Numbered from the stretch's first letter, positions 46,604 to 56,889 are shown. The stretch is DNA of 64,000 nt from Streptomyces camelliae (GCF_027625935.1 NZ_CP115300.1:3596001-3660000); one strand, 5' to 3'. A program made the numbers and translations. Notes: generated by a model from the sequence alone, not told the origin.

Positions 46604-49600
46604 GTGTCCTCCTCCCCTCCTCAAAGACAGGCGATATGGCGCGCGGTCAGCGCACCCGTCGTGGTCATGACGCTGGCCGCAGGCATCAGCGCACTCCCTG
46701 TGGCTTCGGCCTCCGCGGCCACCCTCTCGTCCTCCACCCACAAGGCAGGCACGGCCGCGAGTTTCGGTCTGACGGCCGAGGAGGCGTCGGCCAGGGCGCG
46801 GAAGACGGGCAAGGACACCGCCGCGACGGCCGCGACGACCGACAGCAGTACGCTGACCGCGCATCCCAACGGCACGTTCACCCTCACGCAGTCGCTCGCT
46901 CCGGCGCGCAAGCGGTTCGGGCACACCTGGAAGACCCTCGACCCGACGCTGCACAAGAACGCCGACGGCAGCATCGCCACCGCGGTCACCAGCAGTGATC
47001 TGACCCTGTCGGGCGGCGGCGCGGGTCCACTGGCCGTCATGGACAGCCGCGGCAGGAGCCTGGCGCTCAGTCTGCCCATGCGGCTGCCGGCCCCGACCCT
47101 GTCCGGGGCGACGGCCACCTACCGCAACGTGCTCAGCGGCGTCGACCTGATCGTCACCGCCGATGCCCAGGGCGGCTTCTCCGAGGTCCTGGCCGTCAAG
47201 AACGCCCAGGCGGCAGCCAACCCCGGCCTTGCGCAGCTCACCCTGGCCACCCGGGCCCACGGGGTGACCGTCTCCGCGGACCGCGCCGGGAACATCACCG
47301 CGGCCGACCACGGCAGGCACCCGGTCTTCACCGCGTCCGCGCCCCAGATGTGGGACTCCAGCCCCTCCCATGTCTCCGCCGCGTCGGTGGTCCACGACCC
47401 GCTCACCGGTCGTGACGTCGATCGTGCCAGCGGCCAGCCCGTCGCCTCGTCCGCCCAGGGTCCCGGCAAGGGTGCGCACCACGCCGGCATCACCACCAAG
47501 GTCACGGCCAAGGGGATCGCGCTGACGCCTTCGGGGTCACTGCTGAGGGGCCACGGGACGGTGTACCCGGTCTACATCGACCCCGACTTCAACGCCCCGT
47601 CCGCCTCCAGCCCCCGCCAGGCCTGGACGCAGACCAACTCGTACTACCACAGCTCCAGTTACTGGAAGTCGAGCGACCTGCTGCGTGTCGGCGACCAGTA
47701 CTGGGACTCGCCCACCTTCACCGCACGCTCCTTCGTGCAGATCGGCGTGCCCTCCGCGATCTACGGTTCCACCGTGCTGTCCTCGCAGCTCAACTTCACC
47801 GAGGAATGGTCTCCTTCGTGCACGGCCACACCGGTGCAGCTGTGGAAGACCGGCACCATCTCCTCGTCCACGACGTGGGACAACCCGCCCAGCATGATCA
47901 GTGAGGTCGGCTCGCAGACCGTCGCGCACGGCTGGGACTCCTCCTGCCCCGCCGCCGGCGTCGGCTTCGACATCGGCAGCGTCATGCAGAGCGCGGCGAA
48001 CGCCAAGACGAGCAACCTCACCTTCGGGCTGCAGGCCGGGGACGAGACGGACAAGTACGGGTGGAAGGAGTTCGCCAACACGATCACCGTGTCCACCACG
48101 TACGACCACAAGCCGGACACCCCCACCCACCTGACCACGTCACCGTCGACGTCCTGCCAGGACGACGCCATCGTCGGTGACGGCAACGTGACCCTGTACG
48201 CGGGCATGTCCGACCCCGACGGCGGCTCGCTCGGCGCGCACTTCCAGCTCTTCCCGCACGGCAACACGAGCAGCGTCATCGCCCAGTCGGACTCCAACTC
48301 CCTGACCGGCCAGTCCGGTTCGACGGCCGTGTATGTGATCCCGAAGGCCACGCTGGAGCAGGCCGCGGGCGGCAAGGTCACCGAGTTCGACTGGAACGTC
48401 GCGGTCAGCGACTTCAAGTACTGGGGCAGCACGTCGACCACCTGCCACTTCTCCTTCGACCCCACCCGGCCGGGCACCCCTGTCATCGCCCAGCCCGGAA
48501 GCACCACCATCGGGCAGCCGTTCACCGTCGCCATCGCCCCGCCGGGCACCGGCACCACGCCGTCCAGCTACGAGTACCAGCTCAACGGCGGCGCCCCGGT
48601 GAACGTCATCGCCAACTCCTCGGGCAACGCCACCATCTCGGTCACTCCCACCCGGCACACCAACGTCCTGTCGGTGTCCAGCCTGTCCGCCGGGTCCAAC
48701 TACGGCGACACCGCGTCCGTCACCTTCAACTCCGCCAACCCCGCCAGCCCGCAGGGCGACGGCGATCTGACCGGCGACAACATCCCCGACCTGCTGACCG
48801 TCGGCCACCAGAACGGACTGCCCTCCGGGCTGTGGCTGGCCGGCGGCAAGGCCGACACGGGCAAGACCACCGGTGACGGGCACGTGGTGTCCTCGCCGAG
48901 CGACATCGGTGCCAACGGCAGCGGACTGAACACGGCCGGCTCACCGTCCGACTTCGACGGCGCCATGGCGTTCACCGGACCCTTCACCGGCAGCGGATTC
49001 CAGGACGTCCTCGTCTACTACCCCACGGGCAGCAATGCCGGCGGCGGAGCGATCATCAACGGCAACGGCGACGGTTCGGCTCTCGCCACCCGCTACAACG
49101 AGGACGTCCACAACATCACCTCGCTGAGCCTTCAGGACTTCAACGGCGACAGCCCCCTCCAGCTCGGCGCCGCCGGCACGACCTCGGCCGGCGGCAGCCC
49201 GTACCCGGACCTCATCGGCGTCTCCGGTGACGCGACCAACGGCTACGCGCTGAACATCTACCAGGCCCAGGGCATCCTCGGCAGTTGGATGGCCTGGCCG
49301 CTCACCGTCAACACGCCGGACGGCACGGCCGACTGGAACAACTGGCAGCTGGCCACCATGCAGGTGCCCGGCAGCAACGGCAGCAGCACGGCCATGTTCC
49401 TGTGGAACAAGTCCACCGGCCGGCTCGACCTGTGGGAGAACCTCTCCGCCGACCCCTACGGCGGCACCCTGACCTACACCGACTACCCGGTTGCCACCGG
49501 CTTCCACACCGGCGCGGCCCTCACCCTGCAGGCAGCCGACATCAACGGCGACGGCACTCCCGACCTGTGGACCACCGGAGCCGGCGCCGCCACCACCGCG

Positions 49601-51328
49601 AACCTGTTCACCAACCTGTCCACCACCACGTCGGCCACGCTCACGCAGAACCTCGACACCCTCACCGCCGCCCATGACACCTGGCCCCTCAATGACGCCC
49701 AGACGGGCGCCATCGCCACGGCCAAGGACACGACCGGCACCCTGAGCGCGAGCGGCAGCGGCGGGGCGACCTGGGCCAGTGGCGACCTGTTCTCCGCCGC
49801 CGCCCACTTCGACGGCACCGGCACGCTGAAGACCAGCGGCCCCGCCGTCACCACCAACGGCAGTTTCACCGTCTCCGCGTGGGTCGAGCCCGAGTCCCTC
49901 GGCGGCACCGTCCTCAGCCAGAAGGGATCCAGCACGTCCGGCTTCGCCGTCTACTCCGACGCGGCGTCCAAGACCTGGCGGTTCCAGATGCCGCAGAGCG
50001 ATTCCACGTCCGCCACCACGGACACCGCCACGGCCAGTGGGCTCACCGCCCAGATCGGCGCCTGGACCCGGCTGACCGCCACCTATGACGCCTCGGCCGG
50101 CACCATGACCCTTTACGTCAACGGCAAGCAGGCGGCGACCGCCGGCCACACCACCAAGTGGAACGCCACCGGCGCCTTCGTCATCGGCAACGGCAGCGCC
50201 GCCTTCACCGGCAGTGTCGCGGACGTGACCACCTACCAGCAGGCCCTCACCGCCCCGCAGATCGCCGCCCTGGCCGACGTCCCCTACGTCCCCTCCGGCA
50301 CGGTGATCGCCCAGGCGACCGGGGACTTCAACGGCGACGGCAAGGCTGACGTCGCCCACCTCATCGACGCCGGCAGCGGGCATGACGCCATCACCGTCGC
50401 GCTGGCCGACTCGGCGGGTGACGGCGGCTTCCAGCCCGTCCGTCTCGTCTGGGACGATCCGGTCTTCGGGCCGGGCATCCAGTCCATGGCCGCGGGCGAC
50501 TTCAACGGCGACGGCAAGACCGACCTCGCTCTGTACTACAACTACAGCGACGGTCAGCACGACGCGATCTTCACGCTCACGGCGACGGGCGGCGGCGGAT
50601 TCACCTCCCCGGTCAAGCAGTGGGACGACACCGCCTTCGGTCCGGGCACCAAGTTCATGGCGGCCGGGGACTTCAACGGCGACCACAAGACCGACCTCGC
50701 CCTGTACTACACCTACAGCGACGGTCAGCACGACGCCGTGTTCACCCTCACCGCCGCGTCCTCCGGCAGCGGTGCTCTGGCCACACCGGTCAAGCAGTGG
50801 GACGACACCGTCTTCGGCCCCAACACGAAGATGCTGACGGCCGGGGACTTCAACGGCGACGGCAAGACCGACCTCGCCCTCTTCTACAACTACACGGACA
50901 ACAACAACCAGCACGACGCGATCTTCACCATGACCGCGGGCACCGCCGGTGCCTTGTCCGCACCGGCCAAGATCTGGGACGACACCAGCTTCGGCCCCAA
51001 CACCAAGTCCATGACCGCGGGTGACTTCAACGGCGACGGCAAGGCCGACCTCGCCCTGTTCTACAACTACGCGGACAACAACAACCAGCACGACGCGATC
51101 TTCACCTTGAACAGCGGCGCCTCCTCCCTCAGCACCGTGTGGTCGCAGATCGACTGGGGACCGAACACCCGGTTCATGACCGGCGGGGACTTCAACGGCG
51201 ACGGCAAGGCCGACCTCGCCCTGTACTACGACTACCCGACCCAGATTCCGGCTGAGTTCACCCTCACCGCCGACAGCAACGGCGACGGCGGCCTCGCATC
51301 GCCTGTCCGCCGCTACACCGACCAGTAA
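46604..51328 (+). CDS. Giant secreted protein with LamG-like and FG-GAP/VCBS repeat domains
   Basis: A 1,574-residue exported protein. Signal peptide ~1-39 (ending ASASAAT). Residues ~85-330 resemble the N-terminal stalk common to large secreted actinobacterial proteins, including a VYIDPDFN segment. About 340-520 is a DNRLRE-like domain (SFVQIGVP..., VQLWKTGTISSSTTWDNPP). Repeats with Asp-rich calcium loops begin near 720 (GDGDLTGDNIPDLL). A LamG/concanavalin-like domain is at about 1025-1225 (AAHFDGTGTLKTSG, MTLYVNGKQAATAG). Six FG-GAP/VCBS units close the protein (AGDFNGDGKTDLALYY). No catalytic motif was seen, so adhesion or scaffolding is likely. GTG at 46604 follows AGAAGGG. It diverges from the RHS gene and precedes the lectin gene. 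Confidence 0.82.
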   Translation: MSSSPPQRQAIWRAVSAPVVVMTLAAGISALPVASASAATLSSSTHKAGTAASFGLTAEEASARARKTGKDTAATAATTDSSTLTAHPNGTFTLTQSLAPARKRFGHTWKTLDPTLHKNADGSIATAVTSSDLTLSGGGAGPLAVMDSRGRSLALSLPMRLPAPTLSGATATYRNVLSGVDLIVTADAQGGFSEVLAVKNAQAAANPGLAQLTLATRAHGVTVSADRAGNITAADHGRHPVFTASAPQMWDSSPSHVSAASVVHDPLTGRDVDRASGQPVASSAQGPGKGAHHAGITTKVTAKGIALTPSGSLLRGHGTVYPVYIDPDFNAPSASSPRQAWTQTNSYYHSSSYWKSSDLLRVGDQYWDSPTFTARSFVQIGVPSAIYGSTVLSSQLNFTEEWSPSCTATPVQLWKTGTISSSTTWDNPPSMISEVGSQTVAHGWDSSCPAAGVGFDIGSVMQSAANAKTSNLTFGLQAGDETDKYGWKEFANTITVSTTYDHKPDTPTHLTTSPSTSCQDDAIVGDGNVTLYAGMSDPDGGSLGAHFQLFPHGNTSSVIAQSDSNSLTGQSGSTAVYVIPKATLEQAAGGKVTEFDWNVAVSDFKYWGSTSTTCHFSFDPTRPGTPVIAQPGSTTIGQPFTVAIAPPGTGTTPSSYEYQLNGGAPVNVIANSSGNATISVTPTRHTNVLSVSSLSAGSNYGDTASVTFNSANPASPQGDGDLTGDNIPDLLTVGHQNGLPSGLWLAGGKADTGKTTGDGHVVSSPSDIGANGSGLNTAGSPSDFDGAMAFTGPFTGSGFQDVLVYYPTGSNAGGGAIINGNGDGSALATRYNEDVHNITSLSLQDFNGDSPLQLGAAGTTSAGGSPYPDLIGVSGDATNGYALNIYQAQGILGSWMAWPLTVNTPDGTADWNNWQLATMQVPGSNGSSTAMFLWNKSTGRLDLWENLSADPYGGTLTYTDYPVATGFHTGAALTLQAADINGDGTPDLWTTGAGAATTANLFTNLSTTTSATLTQNLDTLTAAHDTWPLNDAQTGAIATAKDTTGTLSASGSGGATWASGDLFSAAAHFDGTGTLKTSGPAVTTNGSFTVSAWVEPESLGGTVLSQKGSSTSGFAVYSDAASKTWRFQMPQSDSTSATTDTATASGLTAQIGAWTRLTATYDASAGTMTLYVNGKQAATAGHTTKWNATGAFVIGNGSAAFTGSVADVTTYQQALTAPQIAALADVPYVPSGTVIAQATGDFNGDGKADVAHLIDAGSGHDAITVALADSAGDGGFQPVRLVWDDPVFGPGIQSMAAGDFNGDGKTDLALYYNYSDGQHDAIFTLTATGGGGFTSPVKQWDDTAFGPGTKFMAAGDFNGDHKTDLALYYTYSDGQHDAVFTLTAASSGSGALATPVKQWDDTVFGPNTKMLTAGDFNGDGKTDLALFYNYTDNNNQHDAIFTMTAGTAGALSAPAKIWDDTSFGPNTKSMTAGDFNGDGKADLALFYNYADNNNQHDAIFTLNSGASSLSTVWSQIDWGPNTRFMTGGDFNGDGKADLALYYDYPTQIPAEFTLTADSNGDGGLASPVRRYTDQ
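50324..51290 (+). repeat. Six in-frame FG-GAP/VCBS repeats, period 165-177 bp
   Basis: The motif GACTTCAACGGCGAC recurs at 50324, 50498, 50669, 50846, 51023 and 51188, each in the same frame and encoding DFNGD(G/H)K(T/A)D, a calcium-binding loop. The near identity of neighbouring units at DNA level suggests recent duplication. Confidence 0.9.
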
Positions 51329-51345
51329 CGACACGCCGACCACGA

Positions 51346-51380
51346 CCGGACCGGGCACCTTCCAAGGGGGCCCGGTCCGG
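51346..51380 (+). terminator. 11-bp hairpin between the two secreted-protein genes
   Basis: CCGGACCGGGC (51346-51356) pairs exactly with 51370-51380 over 13 bases. It begins 18 bases after the FG-GAP gene stop and ends only 21 bases before the next GTG, so the second gene would depend on read-through or a promoter inside the first gene. Confidence 0.7.
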
Positions 51381-51401
51381 CTCATTCCCAAGGAGGAACG
51401 G

Positions 51402-54206
51402 GTGGCCCAGCACACCCTGAGGAGCGGATGCATCGCGGTCGCCGCGGCATGCGCCCTCGCTTCGGGGGCCCTGCCCCTGACGGCGGCGATGGCCTCGGCC
51501 GACTCGCCCAGCGAGACGGTCGTACCGGCCGCGCTTCTGACCAACCCGCCCAAGGACCTCGTCGTGTTCGCGGGCACGGGTGGCTTCCTGCACCAGCCCA
51601 GCGGCTCGGCCTACTCCCAGTCCGGCTATGTCTGGACGAAGTACGCGGGCGGCCCGGACATCCCGGTGCCCGAGGCCAGGAGCGACGTCCAGATGCCCGG
51701 ATACTCCGGTGCGGGTTCCGACATCGTGGCCGGCGCGGCGGCCGACGGGTACCACCTGCACGACATGGACTCCGGTACGACCACCACCATCAGGCCGGGT
51801 GCCGGACAGAGGTACATGGGCACTTTCGGCTCCCGCGTGCTGACGGTCACCACGGCGGCGGACGGAACCGTGACGGGCTTCCATGTGCTCGGCACGGCTG
51901 ACGGACAGCAGACCGACACACCGGTCACCGGCTGGCCCGAGGGCGCCACACCGCAGGCCACGGTGCTGGCCGGGGACGCCGACTCCGTGGTCATCCGCTA
52001 CATACAGGACACGGGCGGCACGACCGCGGCCCGCGCGGCCCTGGTGGACCTGGCGACCGGTGCGGTCACCCCCGTCTCGGGGCCGCTGGTCAATGGCTCC
52101 CGCGTCGTCCTGTCCGACAAGTACATCGCCTGGTACACCTCGACGAGGGCCACCGGGACCGGCTCGGCGGGACAGCTCCAGATCGTTTCACGCTCCGCTC
52201 CCAGCGGCAGCGTGAGCACTGTGCAGGTCCCGGCCGCCCCGCTGGGCAGCGGATACAGCAGCGCCCTCCGCTCCGTGGGCATCGGGGGCGACTCCCTGCT
52301 GTTCACCTACTCGGTCTCGCACACCGGCGCATCCACCACCGACGACACACTCGGCTACCCGCTCTACACGATGCCGCTGTCCGGCTCGACCACGGTGACC
52401 CCGGTCCTGGACCACGCCGACGTCAACACCGTCCGCCAGGGGCCGGACGGCGTCGTGGCCGTGGGCGGTTCGTCCGTCACCGACTGGGCGGCCCGCCGGT
52501 TCACCGCCGGACCGGACGGCACCCCGATGGGCACCGCCGTCGACTCCGACCCCCCTGTGCCCGCGCCCGTCGACGGCCTGTCCCTGGCGGGCGGGAAGCT
52601 GTTCACGGTCCGCCGGCAGTGGAACGACGGGGACTGGGTCTGGGACCGCACCGTCCAACCGGGTTCCCCGCCCTCCTACGGCACCGAGCAGAGCTTCGGC
52701 TCGCCCTTCGCCCCCACCCACTGCGACACCGCGGCCACCTGCAACCCGCCCATCGCCACGGGCGACGGGAACATCTCGCAGCTGTGGCCCGCCGCCAACT
52801 CCGAGGGTGACGCCGTCACCGTGCAGTCGCCCGGCGACAGCGCGGAGATGGTCACCCCCGGCGCCACCGGCGGCACCCTGGTCGACGCCGAGGGCCCCTA
52901 CGTCGTCTACAACGGCGGCTCCACGAAGAAGCAGTACATCGGCGACGCGGACATGGGCGGCACCAGTCACGTCCTGTTCAGCCGCCCGATATCCGCCGCC
53001 GCGCTGTCCGGCTCCACGGTGTGGGTCCCCGGGAGCACGGCAGGCACGCTGACCCAGATCGACCTCACCACCCAGCGCACCGTCCAGACCGTCCCGACCG
53101 ACGCCCCCTGCGTCCCCAGCGAGTTGCAGGCCGCAGCGCAGCACTGGGTGTACTGGTCCTGCGGGCCCTCGGGCCCTGCCGGCGTGCACGACCTGGCCAC
53201 CGGCGAGGACGTCCCCGTACCCACCGCCGGTCCCGCCCAGCTCGGCGACGGAGTCGTGGTCGAGCACGACACGTCGGCGGGCAAACTGACCCTCACCGAC
53301 GTCCACACCGGCACCGCCACCACCACCGACCTGGCCGGCCTGCCCGCCGGTCCCGTCGCCGACGACCGCCGGGTGTCCTGGGCCGTCGACAAGTACCAGG
53401 GCGGCATCGCCTACCTGGACAGCGGCAAGAACGTCCACCTCGTCGACCCGCACATCCCCGCCTCCACCCCCGCCCCCGCAGCGGGCGCCTTCATCTACCC
53501 CGGCCAGCAACTCGCCCCCGGGCACAGCCTGAGCAGCTCGACCATGACGCTGACCATGCAGACCGACGGCAACCTCGTGGCCCGCCTGAACACCGGCAAG
53601 GGCGCGGGCCAGGTGGTCTGGTCGACCGGGACGAGCGGCAACACCGGTGCGTACGCGGTGATGCAGACCGACGGCAACCTCGTCGTCTACACGGCCGGCG
53701 GAGGCGCCGGCAAGGGCGGCGCCCTGTGGTCGAGCCGGACGTACGGCCACGCGGGCGCGTACGCCACCGTGCAGGACGACGGCAACATCGTCGTCTACAA
53801 CAGGGCGAGCACCGCACCGCTCTGGTCGAGCGGCACCTACGCCCGGCCGCAGAGCATCTACGGCGGCACCACCCTCAAGCCCGGCTGGTGGACACAGGGC
53901 ACCTACACCCGCCTGGTCATGCAGACGGACGGCAACCTGGTGCTGTACCGCCGGCGTGACGGCGCCGCCCTGTGGTCCAGCCGTACCTACGGCCACCCGG
54001 GCGCGTACGCCGTGATGCAGACGGACGGCAACCTCGTCGTCTACAAGAGCGGCGGCGGGGCGCTGTGGTCGACCGGCACCAACCACCACTCCGGCGCGTA
54101 CGCGATGGTGCAGAACGACGGCAACGTCGTCGTCTACACGAGCACCGGAGGGCCGGGCAAGGGCGGTGCCCTCTGGGCCACCGGCACCAGCACCACGGCG
54201 CGATGA
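51402..54206 (+). CDS. Secreted protein with propeller-like body and bulb-type (mannose-binding) lectin domains
   Basis: A 934-residue exported protein. Signal peptide ~1-33 (ending AMASAD). Residues ~45-690 have repeated beta-strand units with short GG/DG turns, like a beta-propeller; no signature confirms a specific family. Residues ~700-930 are two B-lectin domains containing six QxDGNxVxY-type motifs (MQTDGNLVARL, MQTDGNLVVY twice, VQDDGNIVVY, MQTDGNLVLY, VQNDGNVVVY). Motifs of this type bind mannose in plant and bacterial lectins. It likely binds cell-surface glycans. GTG at 51402 has an AAGGAGG box upstream. It follows the FG-GAP gene and may act with it and the divergent RHS toxin. Confidence 0.82.
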   Translation: MAQHTLRSGCIAVAAACALASGALPLTAAMASADSPSETVVPAALLTNPPKDLVVFAGTGGFLHQPSGSAYSQSGYVWTKYAGGPDIPVPEARSDVQMPGYSGAGSDIVAGAAADGYHLHDMDSGTTTTIRPGAGQRYMGTFGSRVLTVTTAADGTVTGFHVLGTADGQQTDTPVTGWPEGATPQATVLAGDADSVVIRYIQDTGGTTAARAALVDLATGAVTPVSGPLVNGSRVVLSDKYIAWYTSTRATGTGSAGQLQIVSRSAPSGSVSTVQVPAAPLGSGYSSALRSVGIGGDSLLFTYSVSHTGASTTDDTLGYPLYTMPLSGSTTVTPVLDHADVNTVRQGPDGVVAVGGSSVTDWAARRFTAGPDGTPMGTAVDSDPPVPAPVDGLSLAGGKLFTVRRQWNDGDWVWDRTVQPGSPPSYGTEQSFGSPFAPTHCDTAATCNPPIATGDGNISQLWPAANSEGDAVTVQSPGDSAEMVTPGATGGTLVDAEGPYVVYNGGSTKKQYIGDADMGGTSHVLFSRPISAAALSGSTVWVPGSTAGTLTQIDLTTQRTVQTVPTDAPCVPSELQAAAQHWVYWSCGPSGPAGVHDLATGEDVPVPTAGPAQLGDGVVVEHDTSAGKLTLTDVHTGTATTTDLAGLPAGPVADDRRVSWAVDKYQGGIAYLDSGKNVHLVDPHIPASTPAPAAGAFIYPGQQLAPGHSLSSSTMTLTMQTDGNLVARLNTGKGAGQVVWSTGTSGNTGAYAVMQTDGNLVVYTAGGGAGKGGALWSSRTYGHAGAYATVQDDGNIVVYNRASTAPLWSSGTYARPQSIYGGTTLKPGWWTQGTYTRLVMQTDGNLVLYRRRDGAALWSSRTYGHPGAYAVMQTDGNLVVYKSGGGALWSTGTNHHSGAYAMVQNDGNVVVYTSTGGPGKGGALWATGTSTTAR

Positions 54207-54222
54207 CGTAGTCGTAGGGGCG

Positions 54223-55926
54223 TCAGACGGGCTCGGCGGGAGGCTCCGGGACACGGGGGTGCCCGCCGGGCGCGTCGGCGAGCTCGTCGGACTCGCCGGC
54301 GGTGTCGGTCAGGGTCGCCGCCTCGCGCAGGGCCGCCCAGCGGGAGGCGCGGGCGAGGTCGTCGTGCCAGTCCGGGGGGAAGGGGTCGTCGGCGGGGAGG
54401 ACGTCGTAGAACTCCTCCTCGTCGGTGGTGGCGCCGGTCCCGGCGGGCACGGTCTCCGTCTGCGTGTCCGCGGCCTTCTTCGGTTCCTTCACCTTGCCCT
54501 TCTCCTTGCTCTTCTCCTTCCTCTGCTCCTTCTCCTTCCCCTGCTCCTGCGCCTTGCTCTCCTCCTTCGTCCTGCCCTGCGTCGGGATCTCCGCGTCCCG
54601 CTTCCGGCGTCGCCACAGCCGCCACGCCCGTACCGTCAGGGCCACCGGCAGCGCGAACACCGCCGTCCAGGCCCCGGCCGCTCCCCCGGTCTGCCACCAC
54701 ACCGGGCCGAAGCGGGCCAGCGCGGCCACGCCCAAGGGGCCGCCGGACAGTCTGGCGAGCAGGGCGAGGACGGCCGCGCAGACCAGCGCGGTCAGCAGGA
54801 CCACCCCGGCGGTACCGGCCGCCGACCAGCGGGCCGACGCCGGTTCGCCCCGCCCCGGCCGCGGTACGGCCGCCCGCGCCACGAACCACCCCGCCGTCAC
54901 CCCGGCCACCACCGGCACCACTCCCGCCGCCCAGTTGGGGGGCGCCCCGGGGCCCGGGTCCGGTACCGCCGCCAGCAGCGGGAACGGCGGCAGGAGGAGG
55001 GGCGGGTGGGAGGCGAGCGCGTTGACCGCGTGTCCGGTGCCGAGGGTGAAGCCGGGGCCGAGGGCGTACGACGCCGCCCACACCGCCGCGTTGGGGATCA
55101 GGGCGATCCCGAGCAGCAGGACCGCGAACCGTCCGGTCCAGCCCTCCGTCAGCTGGAGGAAGGAGGCCCGCGCCGCACCGCCGTGCCACACCAGCGACGC
55201 ACCGACCAGCGCCGCCCCGCCGCCGAGGAGCACGGCGGTCGCGGCACCGGCCGCCCGTACGGCCGTGCCCAGCCGCCGCGCGTCCGTACCGAACACCAGC
55301 CGCCGCACCGGCCCCGGCAGCACCACCAGCACACTCAGCACTGGCCCGCGCGGGCGGCCGTACGCCGACCACACCCCGGCCGCCGCCGAGACCGTCGCGA
55401 CGAGTGGCAGACATGCCGTCACCCAGGGCCAGGCGGGGCGCAGTCCGGCGCCTGCGCAGTACAGGGCGGCCGGGAAGCCGACGGCGAGGTAGCCGAGGAC
55501 GATCCCCGTCCACACCGTGTGGGCGGGTACGGGTGGCGGTGCGTCCTCGGCGTCGGCGGGCGACGCGTCCACGGCGACCCGGGCCGCCCGGTACACCAGC
55601 CAGAGCGGCAGCGCGAGCAGCAGCAGGGGGGTGACGCCGACCGGCATGGGCGCGCCGGAGAGCGTGTCGGTGCGGACGAGTTCGACACCGTGCGCCAGCA
55701 GCCACAGGGCGGCGGCGATGTGCAGCGCGCCCCCCGGACCGCTGTCGGGATACGGCGAGCTGACCCACAGCACCATCATGAGGACGGCGAACGAGCCGAG
55801 CCCCAGTCCGGCGGCGACGGCACCGCCCAGGAGGCTCCCGGCGAGTCCGGGCGAGCGGTCACGCAGCCGGGTCAGCAGGGGCGACAGCGACGGTCGGCGA
55901 GCGGTCATCGGAATCACGCCCGCCAT
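54223..55926 (-). CDS. DUF6350 family polytopic membrane protein
   Basis: A 567-residue integral membrane protein with about ten to twelve hydrophobic helices in residues 25-440, then a highly charged C-terminus. That tail holds a Lys/Glu-rich helix ([20 protein letters not shown]) and an acidic region ([21 protein letters not shown]). The pattern fits DUF6350, found near sucCD and purN in Streptomyces. Function is unknown. Two starts are plausible: ATG at 55926 (used) or ATG at 55908 (MTARRPSL). It converges on the lectin gene with 16 bases between, and diverges from a sigma-like gene. Confidence 0.82.
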   Translation of the reverse strand: MAGVIPMTARRPSLSPLLTRLRDRSPGLAGSLLGGAVAAGLGLGSFAVLMMVLWVSSPYPDSGPGGALHIAAALWLLAHGVELVRTDTLSGAPMPVGVTPLLLLALPLWLVYRAARVAVDASPADAEDAPPPVPAHTVWTGIVLGYLAVGFPAALYCAGAGLRPAWPWVTACLPLVATVSAAAGVWSAYGRPRGPVLSVLVVLPGPVRRLVFGTDARRLGTAVRAAGAATAVLLGGGAALVGASLVWHGGAARASFLQLTEGWTGRFAVLLLGIALIPNAAVWAASYALGPGFTLGTGHAVNALASHPPLLLPPFPLLAAVPDPGPGAPPNWAAGVVPVVAGVTAGWFVARAAVPRPGRGEPASARWSAAGTAGVVLLTALVCAAVLALLARLSGGPLGVAALARFGPVWWQTGGAAGAWTAVFALPVALTVRAWRLWRRRKRDAEIPTQGRTKEESKAQEQGKEKEQRKEKSKEKGKVKEPKKAADTQTETVPAGTGATTDEEEFYDVLPADDPFPPDWHDDLARASRWAALREAATLTDTAGESDELADAPGGHPRVPEPPAEPV

Positions 55927-56025
55927 GCTCCCAACGACACACGCTTTCCCGTCGTAACGGGCGAACTTCGGAAGTGTCGCTCAAGATATGTTTATGTTCT
56001 TTTTCGTACGGAAGGGCAGCGCACG

Positions 56026-56847
56026 GTGACGCAGACTCAGGCAGATGCGGGCCTGACGCCCGTTCAGGCCTTCGACGCGCTCTACGCGTTCTGCGCCCCT
56101 GCCCTCGTACGCCAGACCTATCTGCTCACCGGACGGCGGGAGCTGGCCCGGGAGGCGGTGGAGCGGGCGTTCCAGCTGGCCTGGCAGCGCTGGCCCGAGG
56201 TCGCGCGGGACCGGGATCCGGGCGGCTGGGTGCGGGCGGTGGCGTACGACTGCGCGCTCTCCCCCTGGCACCGCTTCCGCCCCCGCTACCGGAACCCGGA
56301 GCCGCCGCCCGCCGACCCGGCCGACCGCGCGGTACTGCACGCCCTGCTGGAGCTGCCGCCGTCGTACCGGCGCACGCTCGTCCTGTACGACGGTGTGGGC
56401 CTCGATCTGCCGGAGACGGCGGCGGAGACGGAGGCCAGCACCCCGGCGGCGGCGAACCGGCTGACCCACGCCCGGCAGGCGGTGGCGGCCCGCGTCCCGG
56501 AGCTGGCCGACCCCGCCGTGCTGCACCGCCGGCTGCTCGAACTGGCCTCGGCGGAGCGGCTGCGCGCGCCCAAGCCGACGGTGGTGCGGACCGTCGGCGA
56601 GCGGCGCAACGTCTTCTGGACCCGGGTGGCGATCGCGTTCACGGTGACGATCATCGGCGCGACGGCACTCACGCTGCGGACGGCACCGACGCACTACGAG
56701 CCGCCGGTCGCGCCGGCGGAGGCGGTCGCGGGAGTTCCGCCCCGGGTGGCGCCCGGTCCGCTGTCCCCGGCCGTGCAGGCCCTGCGGACGAAGCTCAGCA
56801 AGTCGGAGCGGAGCGGCCCGGAGCGGCTGGTGCCGTTGGCCAGGTGA
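56026..56847 (+). CDS. Sigma-factor-like protein with C-terminal membrane helix
   Basis: A 273-residue protein. Residues ~10-80 resemble ECF sigma region 2 (FDALYAFCAPALVRQTYLLTGRRELAREAVERAFQLAWQRW). A weaker region-4-like part lies at ~105-150 (LLELPPSYRRTLVLYDGVGLDLPETAAE...). After residue ~185 comes one hydrophobic helix (VFWTRVAIAFTVTIIGATALTL) and a short Pro-rich tail. Sigma factors are normally soluble; a membrane helix at the C-terminus suggests a membrane-held regulator, perhaps freed by proteolysis, or a degenerate sigma with another job. GTG at 56026 has a GGAAGGG box. The upstream region (55927-56025) is AT-rich. Confidence 0.75.
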   Translation: MTQTQADAGLTPVQAFDALYAFCAPALVRQTYLLTGRRELAREAVERAFQLAWQRWPEVARDRDPGGWVRAVAYDCALSPWHRFRPRYRNPEPPPADPADRAVLHALLELPPSYRRTLVLYDGVGLDLPETAAETEASTPAAANRLTHARQAVAARVPELADPAVLHRRLLELASAERLRAPKPTVVRTVGERRNVFWTRVAIAFTVTIIGATALTLRTAPTHYEPPVAPAEAVAGVPPRVAPGPLSPAVQALRTKLSKSERSGPERLVPLAR

Positions 56848-56851
56848 ACGG

Positions 56852-56889
56852 CGGTAGGCCCGCCCCCACCGCGGGGAACGGGCCTACCG
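56852..56889. terminator. 11-bp hairpin between sigma-like gene and sucD
   Basis: CGGTAGGCCCG (56852-56862) is repeated inverted at 56879-56889 over a 16-base loop. It lies between convergent genes and can stop both the sigma-like and sucCD transcripts. Confidence 0.8.

Noticed and set aside
48941..51577. Open frame of 878 codons on the minus strand
   Set aside because: Antisense to the FG-GAP protein gene, with low-complexity GVEVP-type repeats mirroring the coding repeats.
52188..54254. Open frame of 688 codons on the minus strand
   Set aside because: Antisense of the lectin-repeat gene; translation is Gly/Val/Arg-rich without motifs.
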